DNA from: Brucella pseudogrignonensis
Lineage (GTDB): Bacteria > Pseudomonadota > Alphaproteobacteria > Rhizobiales > Rhizobiaceae
Reading direction: 5' to 3'
Length of the DNA: 64,000 nt
Assembly (NCBI RefSeq): GCF_032190615.1
Contig: NZ_JAVLAT010000002.1
Span: forward strand, 310,001-374,000
Shown: piece after piece, positions 28,794 to 38,075 of the stretch
Layout: every line of letters starts with the position of its first letter
Numbering within the stretch: the stretch's first letter is position 1
The notes under the pieces: generated by a model
The model's database searches: none
Told to the model about the DNA's origin: nothing
What the model saw: only the letters and a program-made list of their open reading frames with translations
Translations under genes and position numbers: made by a program

Positions 28794-30035
28794 ATGCAAT
28801 CTATAAGTGCTGGCGATACAGCCTTTCTTCTGATTTGTACGGCGCTGGTCTGTATGATGACCCCAGCTTTGGCTCTGTTCTACGGTGGTCTTGTCCGTCA
28901 GCGTGATGTTCTGTCGATCATGATACAGAACTTTGTCTGCATGGGTGTGATCGGCCTCATCTGGGTTTTTGGTGGTTTCAGCCTTGCATTCGGCCCGTCC
29001 ATCGGCGGTGTCATTGGCGACATCACCACCTATTTCGGCATGTATCATGTAGGTATTGAACCGAACGCCACCTATGCGGCCAATGTGCCTTTCATTCTGG
29101 TTTTCGCATATCAGATGATGTTCGCCATCATCACACCTGCGCTGATGACGGGCGCTTTTGTCGGGCGCTTCAAGTTCGGTGCTTATCTGTTCTTCATCGC
29201 TTTCTGGACTATTCTGGTCTATCTGCCAGCAGCCCATTGGATCTGGGGTGGCGGCTTCCTTGCAAAGCTCGGTGTTGTCGACTTCGCAGGTGGTATCGTC
29301 ATTCACGCTTCCGCTGGTTTCTCCGCATTGGCGGCAGCAAAATATCTCGGCAAGCGCAAACTCGCAAAAGGCCAGAAGGAATCCCAGCCTGCAAGCTTGC
29401 CGCTGGTTGCAATCGGTGCAGGTCTTCTATGGTTTGGCTGGTTTGGCTTCAATGCGGGCGGCGCTTACGCAGCCGATGCACTGGCGGCTTATGCCTTCAC
29501 CAACACTATGCTGGCAGGCTCCATCGCCATGCTCGTCTGGATGTTCTGGGAATGGAAAGAATCCGGACGTCCATCGTTCTCTGGTGTACTTGTTGGGGCG
29601 GTCACGGGTCTTGCAACGATCACGCCTGCTGCCGGTTATGTTGAACCAATGACGGCGCTGCTCATCGGTGCAATCGGCGCATCCGTGTGCTTTAATGCCA
29701 AATATGTTCAGAAGTGGCTCAAGATCGACGACACGCTGGAAGTCTGGCGCGCGCATGGTGTTGGCGGCATGACAGGTGCAATCCTGATCGGTGTGACAGC
29801 CAGCTCAAACATCAATGCGGTATCGGCAAGCGCTTATCAGCTTGGCATTCAGGCAATGGCTGTGGCTATCGTGGCGGCTTATGCCTGGATTATCACGATG
29901 ATCCTGCTCAAAATCCTCGATGCTTTCGGTCATCTGCGCGTGCCGGAAGAAGTACAGCTCGAAGGTCTGGATGAAGATCTCTATGGAGAAAATGCATTCA
30001 GCCTCTGGGGCATGAAAAAGAACATGGATAAGTAA
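28794..30035 (+). CDS. amtB: ammonium transporter Amt
   Basis: An 11-helix ammonium channel of the Amt/MEP/Rh family (413 residues). Signature segments include DTAFLLICTALVCMMTPALALFYGGLVR, the AHWIWGGGFLAKLG region, DFAGGIVIHASAGFSALAAAKYLG with one of the twin pore histidines, and the second pore histidine in WRAHGVGGMTGAILIG. No glnK gene precedes it, unlike housekeeping amtB loci, so it belongs to the urea module, moving ammonia made by urease. It is followed by a strong terminator. Confidence 0.94.
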   Translation: MQSISAGDTAFLLICTALVCMMTPALALFYGGLVRQRDVLSIMIQNFVCMGVIGLIWVFGGFSLAFGPSIGGVIGDITTYFGMYHVGIEPNATYAANVPFILVFAYQMMFAIITPALMTGAFVGRFKFGAYLFFIAFWTILVYLPAAHWIWGGGFLAKLGVVDFAGGIVIHASAGFSALAAAKYLGKRKLAKGQKESQPASLPLVAIGAGLLWFGWFGFNAGGAYAADALAAYAFTNTMLAGSIAMLVWMFWEWKESGRPSFSGVLVGAVTGLATITPAAGYVEPMTALLIGAIGASVCFNAKYVQKWLKIDDTLEVWRAHGVGGMTGAILIGVTASSNINAVSASAYQLGIQAMAVAIVAAYAWIITMILLKILDAFGHLRVPEEVQLEGLDEDLYGENAFSLWGMKKNMDK

Positions 30036-30054
30036 TTCATCCAGCCCGTTATAT

Positions 30055-30092
30055 AAAAGCCCGCATCTGATAGCTGCGGGCTTTTCTTTCAA
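30055..30092 (+). terminator. rho-independent terminator after amtB
   Basis: AAAAGCCCGCA (30055-30065) pairs with TGCGGGCTTTT (30075-30085) around a 9-nt loop and is followed by CTTTC. It ends the urease-transport operon 20 bp after the amtB stop and separates it from the ABC importer. Confidence 0.92.
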
Positions 30093-30129
30093 TTTCTCAT
30101 GCACTTAAGCAAAATTAAATGCGTATTTC

Positions 30130-30143
30130 ATCAATATATTGAT
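30130..30143. promoter_or_regulatory. 14-bp palindrome before the Opp/Nik-type importer
   Basis: ATCAATATATTGAT is a perfect palindrome 62 bp before the ATG of the substrate-binding protein, in the short intergenic region behind the amtB terminator. It could be an operator for a dimeric regulator, NikR being the obvious candidate by context. It does not match the E. coli NikR half-site (GTATGA). Confidence 0.4.
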
Positions 30144-30204
30144 TGCCTCGCGAGAATACCGCAGTAAGATGTTTTTGGTAAAAGATCATACTGTGGGGAT
30201 AGAG

Positions 30205-31752
30205 ATGAATTTCAAAGCCATTTCGGTTGCATCCATTGTGGCACTTACATGTGCAACATCAGCCTATGCCCAGCCGAAAGATACTCTCGTTCTGGCGATT
30301 GGTGGTGAGCCGGATAATGGATTTGATCCCCTCGCAGGATGGGGCGGCTATGGGAACCCACTGTTTCAATCAACGTTGCTGCGACGTGATGTGAACCTCG
30401 AAACGGCGCCCGATCTGGCAACCAGCTGGACACTGTCTGATGACCGAAAAGTCTGGACGATCAAATTGCGCGATGATGTAAAGTTTTCTGATGGCACACC
30501 AGTTACCGCCGAGGATGTTGCTTTTACATTCAATACAGCCAAGGCATCCACCAACGCGATTGATTTAAGCGTGATGGAAAAGGCCGAGGCTATCGATAAA
30601 GACACCGTGCAGATTTCGCTTAGCAAGCCGTGGATCACTTTTGTCGAAGCATTCTACACACTCGGTATTGTGCCCGCAGCTTCTTACGGTCGTGATTATG
30701 GGCGTAAGCCAGTAGGCTCCGGACCGTATAAGTTTGTAGCCTGGAATGAAGGCGAACAGCTTATCGTCGAGCGCAACGACGCTTATTATGGCGATAAGGG
30801 GCCATTTAAGAAAATCACGTTCCTGTTCACGGGTGAAGCTCCGGGTTTAGCAGCAGCAAATGCTGGAGCGGTCGATATGGTTGCAGTTCCGGCTCAGCTC
30901 GCAGATGCAGTTCCGAACGGCTTTCAGGCAGTTCCCGTGCAAACAGTCGACAATCGTGGCTTGAGCCTTCCTTTTACAAAGCCGCATGACGTCAATGGCC
31001 GCAAAGTTGGAAATGCTGTGACGACAGACCCTGCTATTCGCAAAGCGATCAATATGGGTATTGATCGGAAGCTGGTCGTTGATGTAGCTCTGCATGGTCA
31101 TGGTACACCTGCATTCGGTCCCGCCGATGGATTGCCATGGGCAGGGAAAGCCGATCAAATTGAATTCAATCTTGATGGTGCGAAAGCCATACTTGATGAG
31201 GCTGGTTGGACGGCCGGTGAGGATGGAATCCGCGCCAAAGATGGTGTGAGAGCCGCCTTTCCAATCAACTATCCGGCGAGCGATGCAACGCGACAAGCAT
31301 TGGCTGAGACCGCAGCCGAACTGTTGCGCCCTCTTGGTATTGAAGCAACGCCCCAAGGTGGAAGCTGGGATGCAATCGGGCGTGTGATGCATTCCGAACC
31401 CGTGGTTTTCGGCTTTGGCAGTCACTCCCCTTATCAGCTCTATAGCCTGTTTGCCCAAAAGCTCGGCGGCGTGGAATATATGAACCCGAGTTATTACGCC
31501 AACCCGAAGGTTGAGGAGCTTTTTGAGAAAGCGCAGGGCGCAGGCAGCCTAGAAGGGTCAATGCCTTATTGGTCTAAAGCCGCTGACTATTACGGGTTGA
31601 AGGGTGATAATTCATGGGCTTGGCTCGTTAATTTCGACCATGTTTATTTCGTCAACAAGTGCCTTGATCTCGGAAAGACACAGATCGAACCACATGGTCA
31701 CGGCTGGCCGGTTACTGCAACAATTGCCAACTGGCGGTGGACTTGCGAGTGA
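30205..31752 (+). CDS. Opp/Nik-type ABC importer substrate-binding protein (probable nickel)
   Basis: A periplasmic substrate-binding protein of SBP family 5 (515 residues). A signal peptide (MNFKAISVASIVALTCATSAYA) is followed by the family landmarks DLATSWTLSDDRKVWTIKLRDDVKFSDGTPVTAEDV and VGSGPYKFVAWNEGEQLIVERND. Family 5 proteins bind peptides, nickel chelates or opines. Nickel is favoured because the five-gene importer lies beside nikR, urease, ureT and amtB and resembles the NikZYXWV systems of Yersinia and epsilonproteobacteria. It overlaps the first permease by four bases. The start at 30205 has GGGGA eight bases upstream. Confidence 0.85.
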   Translation: MNFKAISVASIVALTCATSAYAQPKDTLVLAIGGEPDNGFDPLAGWGGYGNPLFQSTLLRRDVNLETAPDLATSWTLSDDRKVWTIKLRDDVKFSDGTPVTAEDVAFTFNTAKASTNAIDLSVMEKAEAIDKDTVQISLSKPWITFVEAFYTLGIVPAASYGRDYGRKPVGSGPYKFVAWNEGEQLIVERNDAYYGDKGPFKKITFLFTGEAPGLAAANAGAVDMVAVPAQLADAVPNGFQAVPVQTVDNRGLSLPFTKPHDVNGRKVGNAVTTDPAIRKAINMGIDRKLVVDVALHGHGTPAFGPADGLPWAGKADQIEFNLDGAKAILDEAGWTAGEDGIRAKDGVRAAFPINYPASDATRQALAETAAELLRPLGIEATPQGGSWDAIGRVMHSEPVVFGFGSHSPYQLYSLFAQKLGGVEYMNPSYYANPKVEELFEKAQGAGSLEGSMPYWSKAADYYGLKGDNSWAWLVNFDHVYFVNKCLDLGKTQIEPHGHGWPVTATIANWRWTCE

Positions 31753-32732
31753 CGACAAACCTCGCCACCCAGATTTCCTTACGCATTTTGCGTCTCTGTG
31801 CGCTGGTGATTTGCGTTGCCTTCGCGGTGTTCCTGCTGATGAAGGCATCACCCATTGATCCGGTGGATGCGTATCTCGGTCCAGCGATGGCCTATGTTGG
31901 GCCAGAGCAGAAAATGCAGATTGCTGCAATATGGGGCCTCGACCGCCCCGTCTATGAGCAGTTTTTGCGATGGGCTGGAAATATCCTCAGTGGTGATCTC
32001 GGTTTTAGCATCACTTACAATACTTCCGTGGCCGAGGTGATGAGCACGCGTATCGGGACATCGCTGACGCTTACGGGTCTCGCATGGTTGCTATCCGGGA
32101 TTCTCGGCTTTTCTCTTGGAATGCTTTCAGCGGCTTATGAAGGACGCTGGCCTGACCGCATCATTCGGCTTTATTGCTACATTTTGGCCGCAACGCCGAC
32201 TTTCTGGCTGGCAATGCTGATGTTGGCGCTGTTCTCAGTAAAACTGGGCTGGACACCAATATGTTGCGCTGGTCCGATTGGCGTTCCTTCGGAAGACGTC
32301 ACCTTCATAGAACGCTTGCAGCATCTGATCCTTCCTCTGACGGCATTGACGCTATTTGGTGTCGCGCAGATCGCTTTGCATTCTCGCGCCAAGCTGATCG
32401 AGGTTCTGCAATCAGACTACATTACATTTGCGCGCGCACAAGGTGCGCGTCAGAGTGACATCATCCTACGCCACGGCGTTCGCAACTCAGCTCTGCCAGC
32501 GTTGACCGTGTTGTTTGCGTCAATTGGTGAAATATTCGGCGGAGCCATTCTTGCAGAGCAGGTTTTCGCCTGGCCCGGATTGGGGCGAGCTGCCGTGGAA
32601 GCGGGTATTCGTGGCGACGTAGCGTTGTTGCTGGCTGTTGCCATGCTGACCACCGTTGTAGTTTCGACTGGCAATATGATTGCCGATATTCTTTATCGCG
32701 TTGTCGATCCAAGGTTGAAGGGGCAAGCATGA
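31749..32732 (+). CDS. Opp/Nik-type ABC importer permease 1 (DppB/NikB class)
   Basis: Inner-membrane permease of 327 residues with six helices. It shows the DppB-class N-terminal segment FLLMKASPIDPVDAYLGP and the cytoplasmic EAA-type loop ITFARAQGARQSDIILRHGVRNSALPAL (about residues 221-248). The GTG at 31749, overlapping the TGA of the binding-protein gene, is preferred because it maintains coupling; an upstream in-frame start would lie inside that gene. Confidence 0.86.
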   Translation: MTTNLATQISLRILRLCALVICVAFAVFLLMKASPIDPVDAYLGPAMAYVGPEQKMQIAAIWGLDRPVYEQFLRWAGNILSGDLGFSITYNTSVAEVMSTRIGTSLTLTGLAWLLSGILGFSLGMLSAAYEGRWPDRIIRLYCYILAATPTFWLAMLMLALFSVKLGWTPICCAGPIGVPSEDVTFIERLQHLILPLTALTLFGVAQIALHSRAKLIEVLQSDYITFARAQGARQSDIILRHGVRNSALPALTVLFASIGEIFGGAILAEQVFAWPGLGRAAVEAGIRGDVALLLAVAMLTTVVVSTGNMIADILYRVVDPRLKGQA

Positions 32733-33556
32733 AGGCTTTCCCTCTCAACGGGCGCATTCGGGCGCTCATCAGCGCTATTTTCGCTCTGGCTATCATTGCC
32801 GCCATCACATTTGGCGCATGGGCCTATGGCAATGTCGGTATTCGCTCTGACTTTTCCATACGCAATTTACCGCCATCATTTGCGCATTGGTTTGGTACTG
32901 ATCAGATGGGGCGCGATATGCTGGCTCGAACGCTGCATGGGCTAACCTTGAGCCTGCGCGTTGGTATTCTGGCAGCAGGCTTTTCGGTCATTATTGCACT
33001 GATCATCGTTCTGCTATCAGGCCTCGGCAGAACAGCCGATGCGGTTGGTAGCTTCATTACCGATGCCATGCTCGCCATGCCGCATCTGGTTCTGCTTATC
33101 CTGATCAGCTTTGCGCTGGGTGGCGGAACGAGCGCGGTGATCATCGCTGTTGCGATTTCGCACTGGCCGCGTTTTGCGCGTATCTTGCGCGCCGAACTTA
33201 TTCAGGTGCGCGTGGCACCCTTTGTTGAAGCATCGCGTAGCTTTGGTAAATCGCGCAGCTTCATATTGCTCAACCACATCCTGCCGCATCTGTTGCCACA
33301 GATGCTGGTTGGATTTTTGCTGATGTTTCCACATGCCATCTTGCATGAAGCAGGCCTGACATTCCTGGGCTTTGGCCTGGAACCATCACGCCCAGCAATC
33401 GGAATCATGCTGTCGGAAGCCATGCAACACATCACTGGGGGCCGCTGGTGGCTCGCCGTCTTCCCCGGTCTTGCACTGTTGATCATGGTGCTGTGCTTCG
33501 ATTTGCTCGCCAATGCATTGCGTCGTCTTATCAGTCCAAAAGAGGCCCATATATGA
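32729..33556 (+). CDS. Opp/Nik-type ABC importer permease 2 (DppC/NikC class)
   Basis: Second permease, 275 residues. A DppC-class N-terminal part with FGTDQMGRDMLARTLHGLTLSLRVGILAA leads to the transmembrane core, with the coupling loop APFVEASRSFGKSRSFILLNHILPHLLP. The start overlaps the stop of permease 1 by ATGA. It partners with that protein to form the membrane channel. Confidence 0.87.
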   Translation: MKAFPLNGRIRALISAIFALAIIAAITFGAWAYGNVGIRSDFSIRNLPPSFAHWFGTDQMGRDMLARTLHGLTLSLRVGILAAGFSVIIALIIVLLSGLGRTADAVGSFITDAMLAMPHLVLLILISFALGGGTSAVIIAVAISHWPRFARILRAELIQVRVAPFVEASRSFGKSRSFILLNHILPHLLPQMLVGFLLMFPHAILHEAGLTFLGFGLEPSRPAIGIMLSEAMQHITGGRWWLAVFPGLALLIMVLCFDLLANALRRLISPKEAHI

Positions 33557-34332
33557 TGCTTGAAATTGATAGCCTTTCTGTTTCATTCCAGCGCTACAAT
33601 GGTCTGTTCCGTCAGAATTTAATGACGCGATTGTCCGATGTGTCACTCAACATCGCGGCAGGGGAAATCGTTGCGCTGGTTGGGCACTCGGGAGCTGGGA
33701 AAAGTCTGCTCGCGCATGCAATTCTGGGACTAATACCGAACAATGCGATAACAAGCGGAGAGATTTTCTTCGACGGCAAATTGCTGGATGAAACTGCGCG
33801 CCAAAAGCTGCGAGGACGGGAAATCGCATTGCTGCCGCAACAGACAACTTATCTCGATCCAACGGCGAATGTCGGGGATCTTATAAACTGGGCTGCCAAG
33901 CGCGCTGGAAAACCTACAAAAATATCTGAGAGGCTTGCAGAGGTTGGCCTCTACACAGATGTCGCGAAACTATATCCTCACCAATTATCCGGTGGCATGG
34001 CACGCCGAGTTCTGATGGCACAAGCGACAGCAGGAGAAGCCAAACTGTTAATTGCCGATGAACCAACTGCTGGTCTCGATCCAGAAAACTGCACTATGAT
34101 TCTGCAAAAACTGCGCAGACATGCGGATAATGGCGGCACTTGTCTTATAATAACGCATGATCTTATGACCATTCAGCCTTATGCCGACAAAATAGCTATT
34201 CTTAATGAAGGAAAGCTATGTTGCTTTTTACCGGCCACTGCCTTTCAAGGGTCAGGTGACCAGATTACGTCTCACTATGCAAAAAACATGTGGCGCGCTT
34301 TGCCCCAAAACGGCTTCAACGCATATGCTTGA
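33553..34332 (+). CDS. Opp/Nik-type ABC importer ATPase 1 (DppD/NikD class)
   Basis: A cytoplasmic ATPase of 259 residues. Walker A is GHSGAGKS (about residues 43-50), the signature is LSGGMARRVLMAQ, and Walker B is LLIADEPTAGLD followed by the H-loop histidine in LIITHDL. The start at 33553 overlaps the permease stop by ATGA. The C-terminal OppD-like extension is short and lacks the iron-sulfur cysteines found in some DppD proteins. Confidence 0.86.
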   Translation: MMLEIDSLSVSFQRYNGLFRQNLMTRLSDVSLNIAAGEIVALVGHSGAGKSLLAHAILGLIPNNAITSGEIFFDGKLLDETARQKLRGREIALLPQQTTYLDPTANVGDLINWAAKRAGKPTKISERLAEVGLYTDVAKLYPHQLSGGMARRVLMAQATAGEAKLLIADEPTAGLDPENCTMILQKLRRHADNGGTCLIITHDLMTIQPYADKIAILNEGKLCCFLPATAFQGSGDQITSHYAKNMWRALPQNGFNAYA

Positions 34333-34951
34333 AGCAAAAAACATCAGCGCATCTTTTAAACAGAGATCTGTTTTTTCAAATCTTTCGATAACGATAAAAA
34401 CAGGTGAGATATTTTGCATTTCAGGGCAATCGGGATGTGGAAAGACGACATTGGGCCGAATACTCGCTGGCCTGCACCAACCCGACCAGGGAGCCATCTT
34501 TCTGGACAACCAATGCTTTTCACCTAAGAAAAGCTGGAATGTCCAATATTTGTATCAATCTCCGCTCGCAGCAATGAATTCTCGCTGGCGCATTAAGAAT
34601 ATTATTAATGAATCGGGACCGACTGATACCGAGCTGGCACAACGTCTTGGTGTGCAAGAAGAATGGGGAGACCGTTACCCCCATGAGCTATCAGGGGGAC
34701 AATTACAACGCGTCGCAATATTAAGAGCACTTGGTGCAAAGCCACGTTATATTATTGCAGATGAAATCACATCTGCACTTGATCCCATAGCACAAGCACA
34801 AATTTGGCACGTTCTCACATCATTGGTCGAAAAAAAATCAATGGGAATTGTAGCAATCAGCCATGATAAGGAATTACTTGCAAAAATCAGCAAATTACAA
34901 AGACACCTTATACTAGATGAAATGAAAAATCGCACAACACTCAACAGTTAA
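34325..34951 (+). CDS. Opp/Nik-type ABC importer ATPase 2 (DppF/NikE class)
   Basis: The second ATPase, 208 residues, shorter than typical DppF proteins. Walker A is GQSGCGKTT, the signature is LSGGQLQRVAILRAL and Walker B is YIIADEITSALD. Coding begins eight bases before the end of ATPase 1 (ATG at 34325), and the longer frame from 34205 lies inside that gene. The short length is in line with NikE-type subunits. It is the last gene of the importer operon. Confidence 0.84.
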   Translation: MLEAKNISASFKQRSVFSNLSITIKTGEIFCISGQSGCGKTTLGRILAGLHQPDQGAIFLDNQCFSPKKSWNVQYLYQSPLAAMNSRWRIKNIINESGPTDTELAQRLGVQEEWGDRYPHELSGGQLQRVAILRALGAKPRYIIADEITSALDPIAQAQIWHVLTSLVEKKSMGIVAISHDKELLAKISKLQRHLILDEMKNRTTLNS

Positions 34952-35308
34952 TAAACTTTAGTGTGATATGCTTTACGTTTAGAGTAAAATATTAATTTTG
35001 CATATTTTTAGCGACTGCCCACAAATACCTATAGGAGGTTACAGCTAGTTCAAGTCGCCCAAATAGGTCTTCACGACGCAGACCAGCGCAATGGCTGCTT
35101 CAAAACAAACGATTCTTGCGGTCGATGTTCAATTTGCCATTATGCGCCATAAAGCAGAACGGTTGCGGCATCGATGGATGCTGATCAGTATTGGTCGAAA
35201 GCCGCGTATGAAATAGATCGTGTGGTTTGCGTGATCACTATCGACCAGAATTAGGCGATATTTTCCACATCACCGTGATCAAACTCGCAAGCATTTTAAT
35301 ACCCACGA
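34952..35308. other. 357-bp gap without a recognisable gene
   Basis: The first 80 bases are AT-rich. A consensus-like GGAGG (35036-35040) is followed by a 42-codon reading frame from an ATG at 35091 (MAASKQTILAVDVQFAIM...), which resembles nothing I know. The stretch from 35040 to 35300 has coding-like composition but stops in all frames. It is probably a decayed gene between the importer and the convergent iclR-type gene. No clear terminator was found. Confidence 0.35.
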
Positions 35309-36091
35309 TCAGGTAAGAATTTGCGTCACCGATCGTGTAGCTGAAATCATCATGGGTACAAACTGGCGGGTGATGGTATTTTCATCATAGCGCAGGTTAG
35401 ACGCAGCGAGCACCACGGCAGCAGTCGTGTGACCATCAGGCAAATGGATTGGTGCGGCCAAGGCGATATCATTGGCGTAAACCTGCTCTACCGCAATCGC
35501 AAATCCGCGCTGACGGGTCTCATAAACCCGCTGCCATATCTGTTCGGGCTCGAAGATCGTTTTAGGCGTATAAGCGCGCAAGTCACTTCGCGCGAGGATA
35601 TCGTTAATTTGCTCATCCTGTAATCCGGCGAGAAAAACCAATCCCGCAGCAGAGCAATAAGCGGGAAGCTTGCTTCCAACGATCACATCGTTGTCGAGTG
35701 TATTCGCGGACAGATAGCGGGCCAGATAAATAATATCGGTGTCATCGCGCAACGTCAGAGAGATTGTCTCTCCCGTACTGCGATTAAGATGCATCAAATA
35801 TGGATGCGCACGCTGCACCAACTGGCTGGATCGCGTATAGCGGTAACCCATATTCAGCGACTTGGCTGAAAGCTCATACGTCTTCGAATTTGGTACTTTT
35901 TGAAGATAACCAAGGTATAGCAAAGTATGTGCAAAGCGCTGCGCAGCAGAGCGGTCAATGCCCGCGCGCTGGGCAAGCTGAGTCAACGTTTGACGAGAAT
36001 TAACCGCATCAAAAGTCTCGAGAACGCGAAACGCCTTTTCGACGGCCCGAACCAGCATTGGATCGTCATGTTCTTCGTCGTGATGCGCCAT
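35309..36091 (-). CDS. IclR-family transcriptional regulator
   Basis: A 260-residue regulator. The N-terminal winged helix (VRAVEKAFRVLETFDAVNSRQTLTQLAQRAGIDRSAAQRFAHTLLYLGYL) is followed by the IclR effector domain (about residues 85-255), including AYCSAAGLVFLAGL and ALAAPIHLPDG. IclR proteins sense small carboxylates or aromatic intermediates. It lies beside an amino-acid-type binding protein and a 2-hydroxyacid/DapA cluster, which are the likely targets. Confidence 0.88.
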   Translation of the reverse strand: MAHHDEEHDDPMLVRAVEKAFRVLETFDAVNSRQTLTQLAQRAGIDRSAAQRFAHTLLYLGYLQKVPNSKTYELSAKSLNMGYRYTRSSQLVQRAHPYLMHLNRSTGETISLTLRDDTDIIYLARYLSANTLDNDVIVGSKLPAYCSAAGLVFLAGLQDEQINDILARSDLRAYTPKTIFEPEQIWQRVYETRQRGFAIAVEQVYANDIALAAPIHLPDGHTTAAVVLAASNLRYDENTITRQFVPMMISATRSVTQILT

Positions 36092-36232
36092 TTCAAGCCG
36101 TCCCTCCGCCTTGTACTAAGGCACCCCCGATATCATGCATCTAGGCAATAATAATCACTTGATAGGAATTAGTTACAGAATTTTTCATTGTCCCAAAGCA
36201 ATATATCTGAGCCGAAATGCTTGCCAAATCGC

Positions 36233-36262
36233 AAAAGGTGCCGAGAACGGCACCTTTCTTTA
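36233..36262 (-). terminator. rho-independent terminator of the binding-protein gene
   Basis: AAAGGTGCC (36234-36242) pairs with GGCACCTTT (36249-36257) around a 6-nt loop. On the minus strand it lies 14 bp after the stop of the binding-protein gene and is followed by TTTTGCGATTT. Confidence 0.82.
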
Positions 36263-36275
36263 CAAAGATCAAAAA

Positions 36276-37115
36276 TCAGAAACGAACACCTTCAGAAATC
36301 ACGGAAGTATCCATTCCCGCATCCTTGAAGCCTTCAATTAGCAAAGGAACAATTGCCTGACTTGCGCGGTTTTCTTCTGCCCACTTCTGAAGAAATGCCT
36401 GAACGCGACCATCTTCATCGATACGTGTTGCCGCTGAAACAGGAATGCCATGCGGTGGTGTCGGAACCGTATAGCTGGAGAACACAGCTGGAGCGGTCGA
36501 GAATGTTTTGACGCAAATCGGCAGCTCCTGGATCATGTAATCTGCACGACCGGACTGAACGGCCATGATGGCTTCGCTCATTTCCTTCAAGCTCATAATC
36601 TTGGCTTTTGGCATGCTTTCTTTAATGAAGTTGGTCTGCGCTGTACCCGTCACCATAGCAAAAGTGACGTCTGGGTTGTTATATTCTTCCCAAGTGGCCA
36701 TTGGTTGTTTCGCTTTTGAGCCAATCACGCAATCAGACATCTGCCAAACAGGACCAGCCATGGCCAGCGCCTTTTTGCGCTCTTCCGTAGCAGTCATTCC
36801 CGGGAAAATATCGAGACGGCCAGATTGCAGGTCGAGAACGATGCTCTGCCACGTGACTTCACGCCATTTGAGCTTGAGGTCTTTACCCATAGCCTTGCCA
36901 AGATCAGCAGCCATCTGACGACAAACGCGCGGGCCATAGCCAGCATATTCGAGCTCGCCACCAACATGAAAGGACGTTGGTGGGTAGTTACGGACACCGC
37001 CGCAAACAACTTCACCGGTGCGTTCAATCTTGTCCCATACAGATTCAGCCATAGCTGGCACACTGGCAACGGCTGCCGAACAGGCCAACAATGCAGCTGC
37101 GATCATCCTCATCAT
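36276..37115 (-). CDS. polar amino-acid-type ABC binding protein (SBP family 3)
   Basis: A periplasmic protein of 279 residues with a signal peptide (MMRMIAAALLACSAAVASVPAMA) and the family 3 fold. Visible family landmarks are VVCGGVRNYPPTSFH, the GPRVCRQMAADLGKAMG helix, LDIFPGMTATEERKKALAMAGPVW and GTAQTNFIKESMP. Extra cysteines (C38, C65 and C128) suggest disulfides. Its permease and ATPase are encoded divergently 300 bp away. Substrates of the family are amino acids or small organic acids; with DapA-family and 2-hydroxyacid enzymes next door, a hydroxylated amino acid or dicarboxylate is a fair guess. Confidence 0.85.
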   Translation of the reverse strand: MMRMIAAALLACSAAVASVPAMAESVWDKIERTGEVVCGGVRNYPPTSFHVGGELEYAGYGPRVCRQMAADLGKAMGKDLKLKWREVTWQSIVLDLQSGRLDIFPGMTATEERKKALAMAGPVWQMSDCVIGSKAKQPMATWEEYNNPDVTFAMVTGTAQTNFIKESMPKAKIMSLKEMSEAIMAVQSGRADYMIQELPICVKTFSTAPAVFSSYTVPTPPHGIPVSAATRIDEDGRVQAFLQKWAEENRASQAIVPLLIEGFKDAGMDTSVISEGVRF

Positions 37116-37418
37116 GTCGATATTCCCTTCGTTTGCTCTTCTATAGAGAGCTTTAATTTAACCAACAGCAGCATGTATTTTTCTGTCAGAACAAAACAAG
37201 CGAAAACTTTGTTTTTTGCACTTTAAGCCTGATAAAACCGTAATTAGACGGTCATTTATTAATTAAATATCGTATAATGATTTAAAGTAATCGCTATACG
37301 ATTAAATCAGCATTTTTATCTTGAAAATGCTTTTCAGTGATTCCGAATCGCGCTAGCGCTTAAGAAAAAGACCGCCTGATCGGGAATGAACACGGTCGCA
37401 AAATGGGAGTGCATGCAA
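37116..37418. promoter_or_regulatory. divergent promoter region of the IclR-controlled cluster
   Basis: About 300 bp of AT-rich DNA separates the binding-protein gene from the permease gene. Repeated TAATCG/TCGTATAA-like motifs occur at 37250-37310 (AAATATCGTATAATGATTTAA and CGCTATACGATTAAATC), an imperfect inverted arrangement around TATCGTATA and CTATACGAT that could bind the IclR protein. A GGGAG stands before the downstream start. Confidence 0.45.
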
Positions 37419-38066
37419 ATGTACCAATTTGACTGGTCCGTTATTCTTGACGGGCAATTGTGGCTTAACGCAATCGGTGTAACCATTGCTTATGCGGTTG
37501 TAACGTCGCTCGCAGGCCTTCTCATCGGCATCATTCTTGGGCTTGCTCTGGTGTCGCGGATACCTGTGCTCAAGTGGCTTATAAATGCCTATATCCACTT
37601 GTTCCGCTGTACGCCTCTGCTGGTTCAGATTGTTTGGTTCTTTTATGCCCTGCCAATGTTGACTGGCTATACCTTGCCAGATTGGTTTGCCGCTGGCCTG
37701 GGTCTGACACTCTATATGGGCGCATTTGCAGCCGAAATTTTCCGCGCAGGCGTTATCTCCATAGACCGTGGCCAATGGGAAGCATCAACTGTGCTTGGCT
37801 TCTCCTACGTCACGAAGATGCGCCACATCATTCTACCCCAAGCAACACGCAGAATGATCCCTCCAATCGTAAGTCAGACAATTCTGCAGCTTAAAAACAC
37901 GTCTCTTCTGTCTGTCGTTGCCGTGCCTGACATTATGTATGCGGCGGGTAGCCTGACGATGGAAACCTACAGGCCTCTGGAAGTCTACACATTCGCAGCA
38001 CTGCTATATCTCGTCATTCTGACACCCGTAACTTTGATCGCCAATCGCTTTGAAATCAAACACTAG
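37419..38066 (+). CDS. polar amino-acid-type ABC permease (His/Glu/Gln family)
   Basis: An inner-membrane permease of about 215 residues in the HisM/GlnP family. Helices span about 14-40, 50-72, 78-98 and 180-205. The coupling motif IDRGQWEASTVLGFSYVTKMRHIILPQATRRMIPP is clearly present. I place the start at the ATG 37419, with GGGAG nine bases upstream; ATGs at 37413 and 37386 are possible. A single permease gene suggests a homodimeric channel. Confidence 0.86.
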   Translation: MYQFDWSVILDGQLWLNAIGVTIAYAVVTSLAGLLIGIILGLALVSRIPVLKWLINAYIHLFRCTPLLVQIVWFFYALPMLTGYTLPDWFAAGLGLTLYMGAFAAEIFRAGVISIDRGQWEASTVLGFSYVTKMRHIILPQATRRMIPPIVSQTILQLKNTSLLSVVAVPDIMYAAGSLTMETYRPLEVYTFAALLYLVILTPVTLIANRFEIKH

Positions 38067-38075
38067 GGGTGCGTC

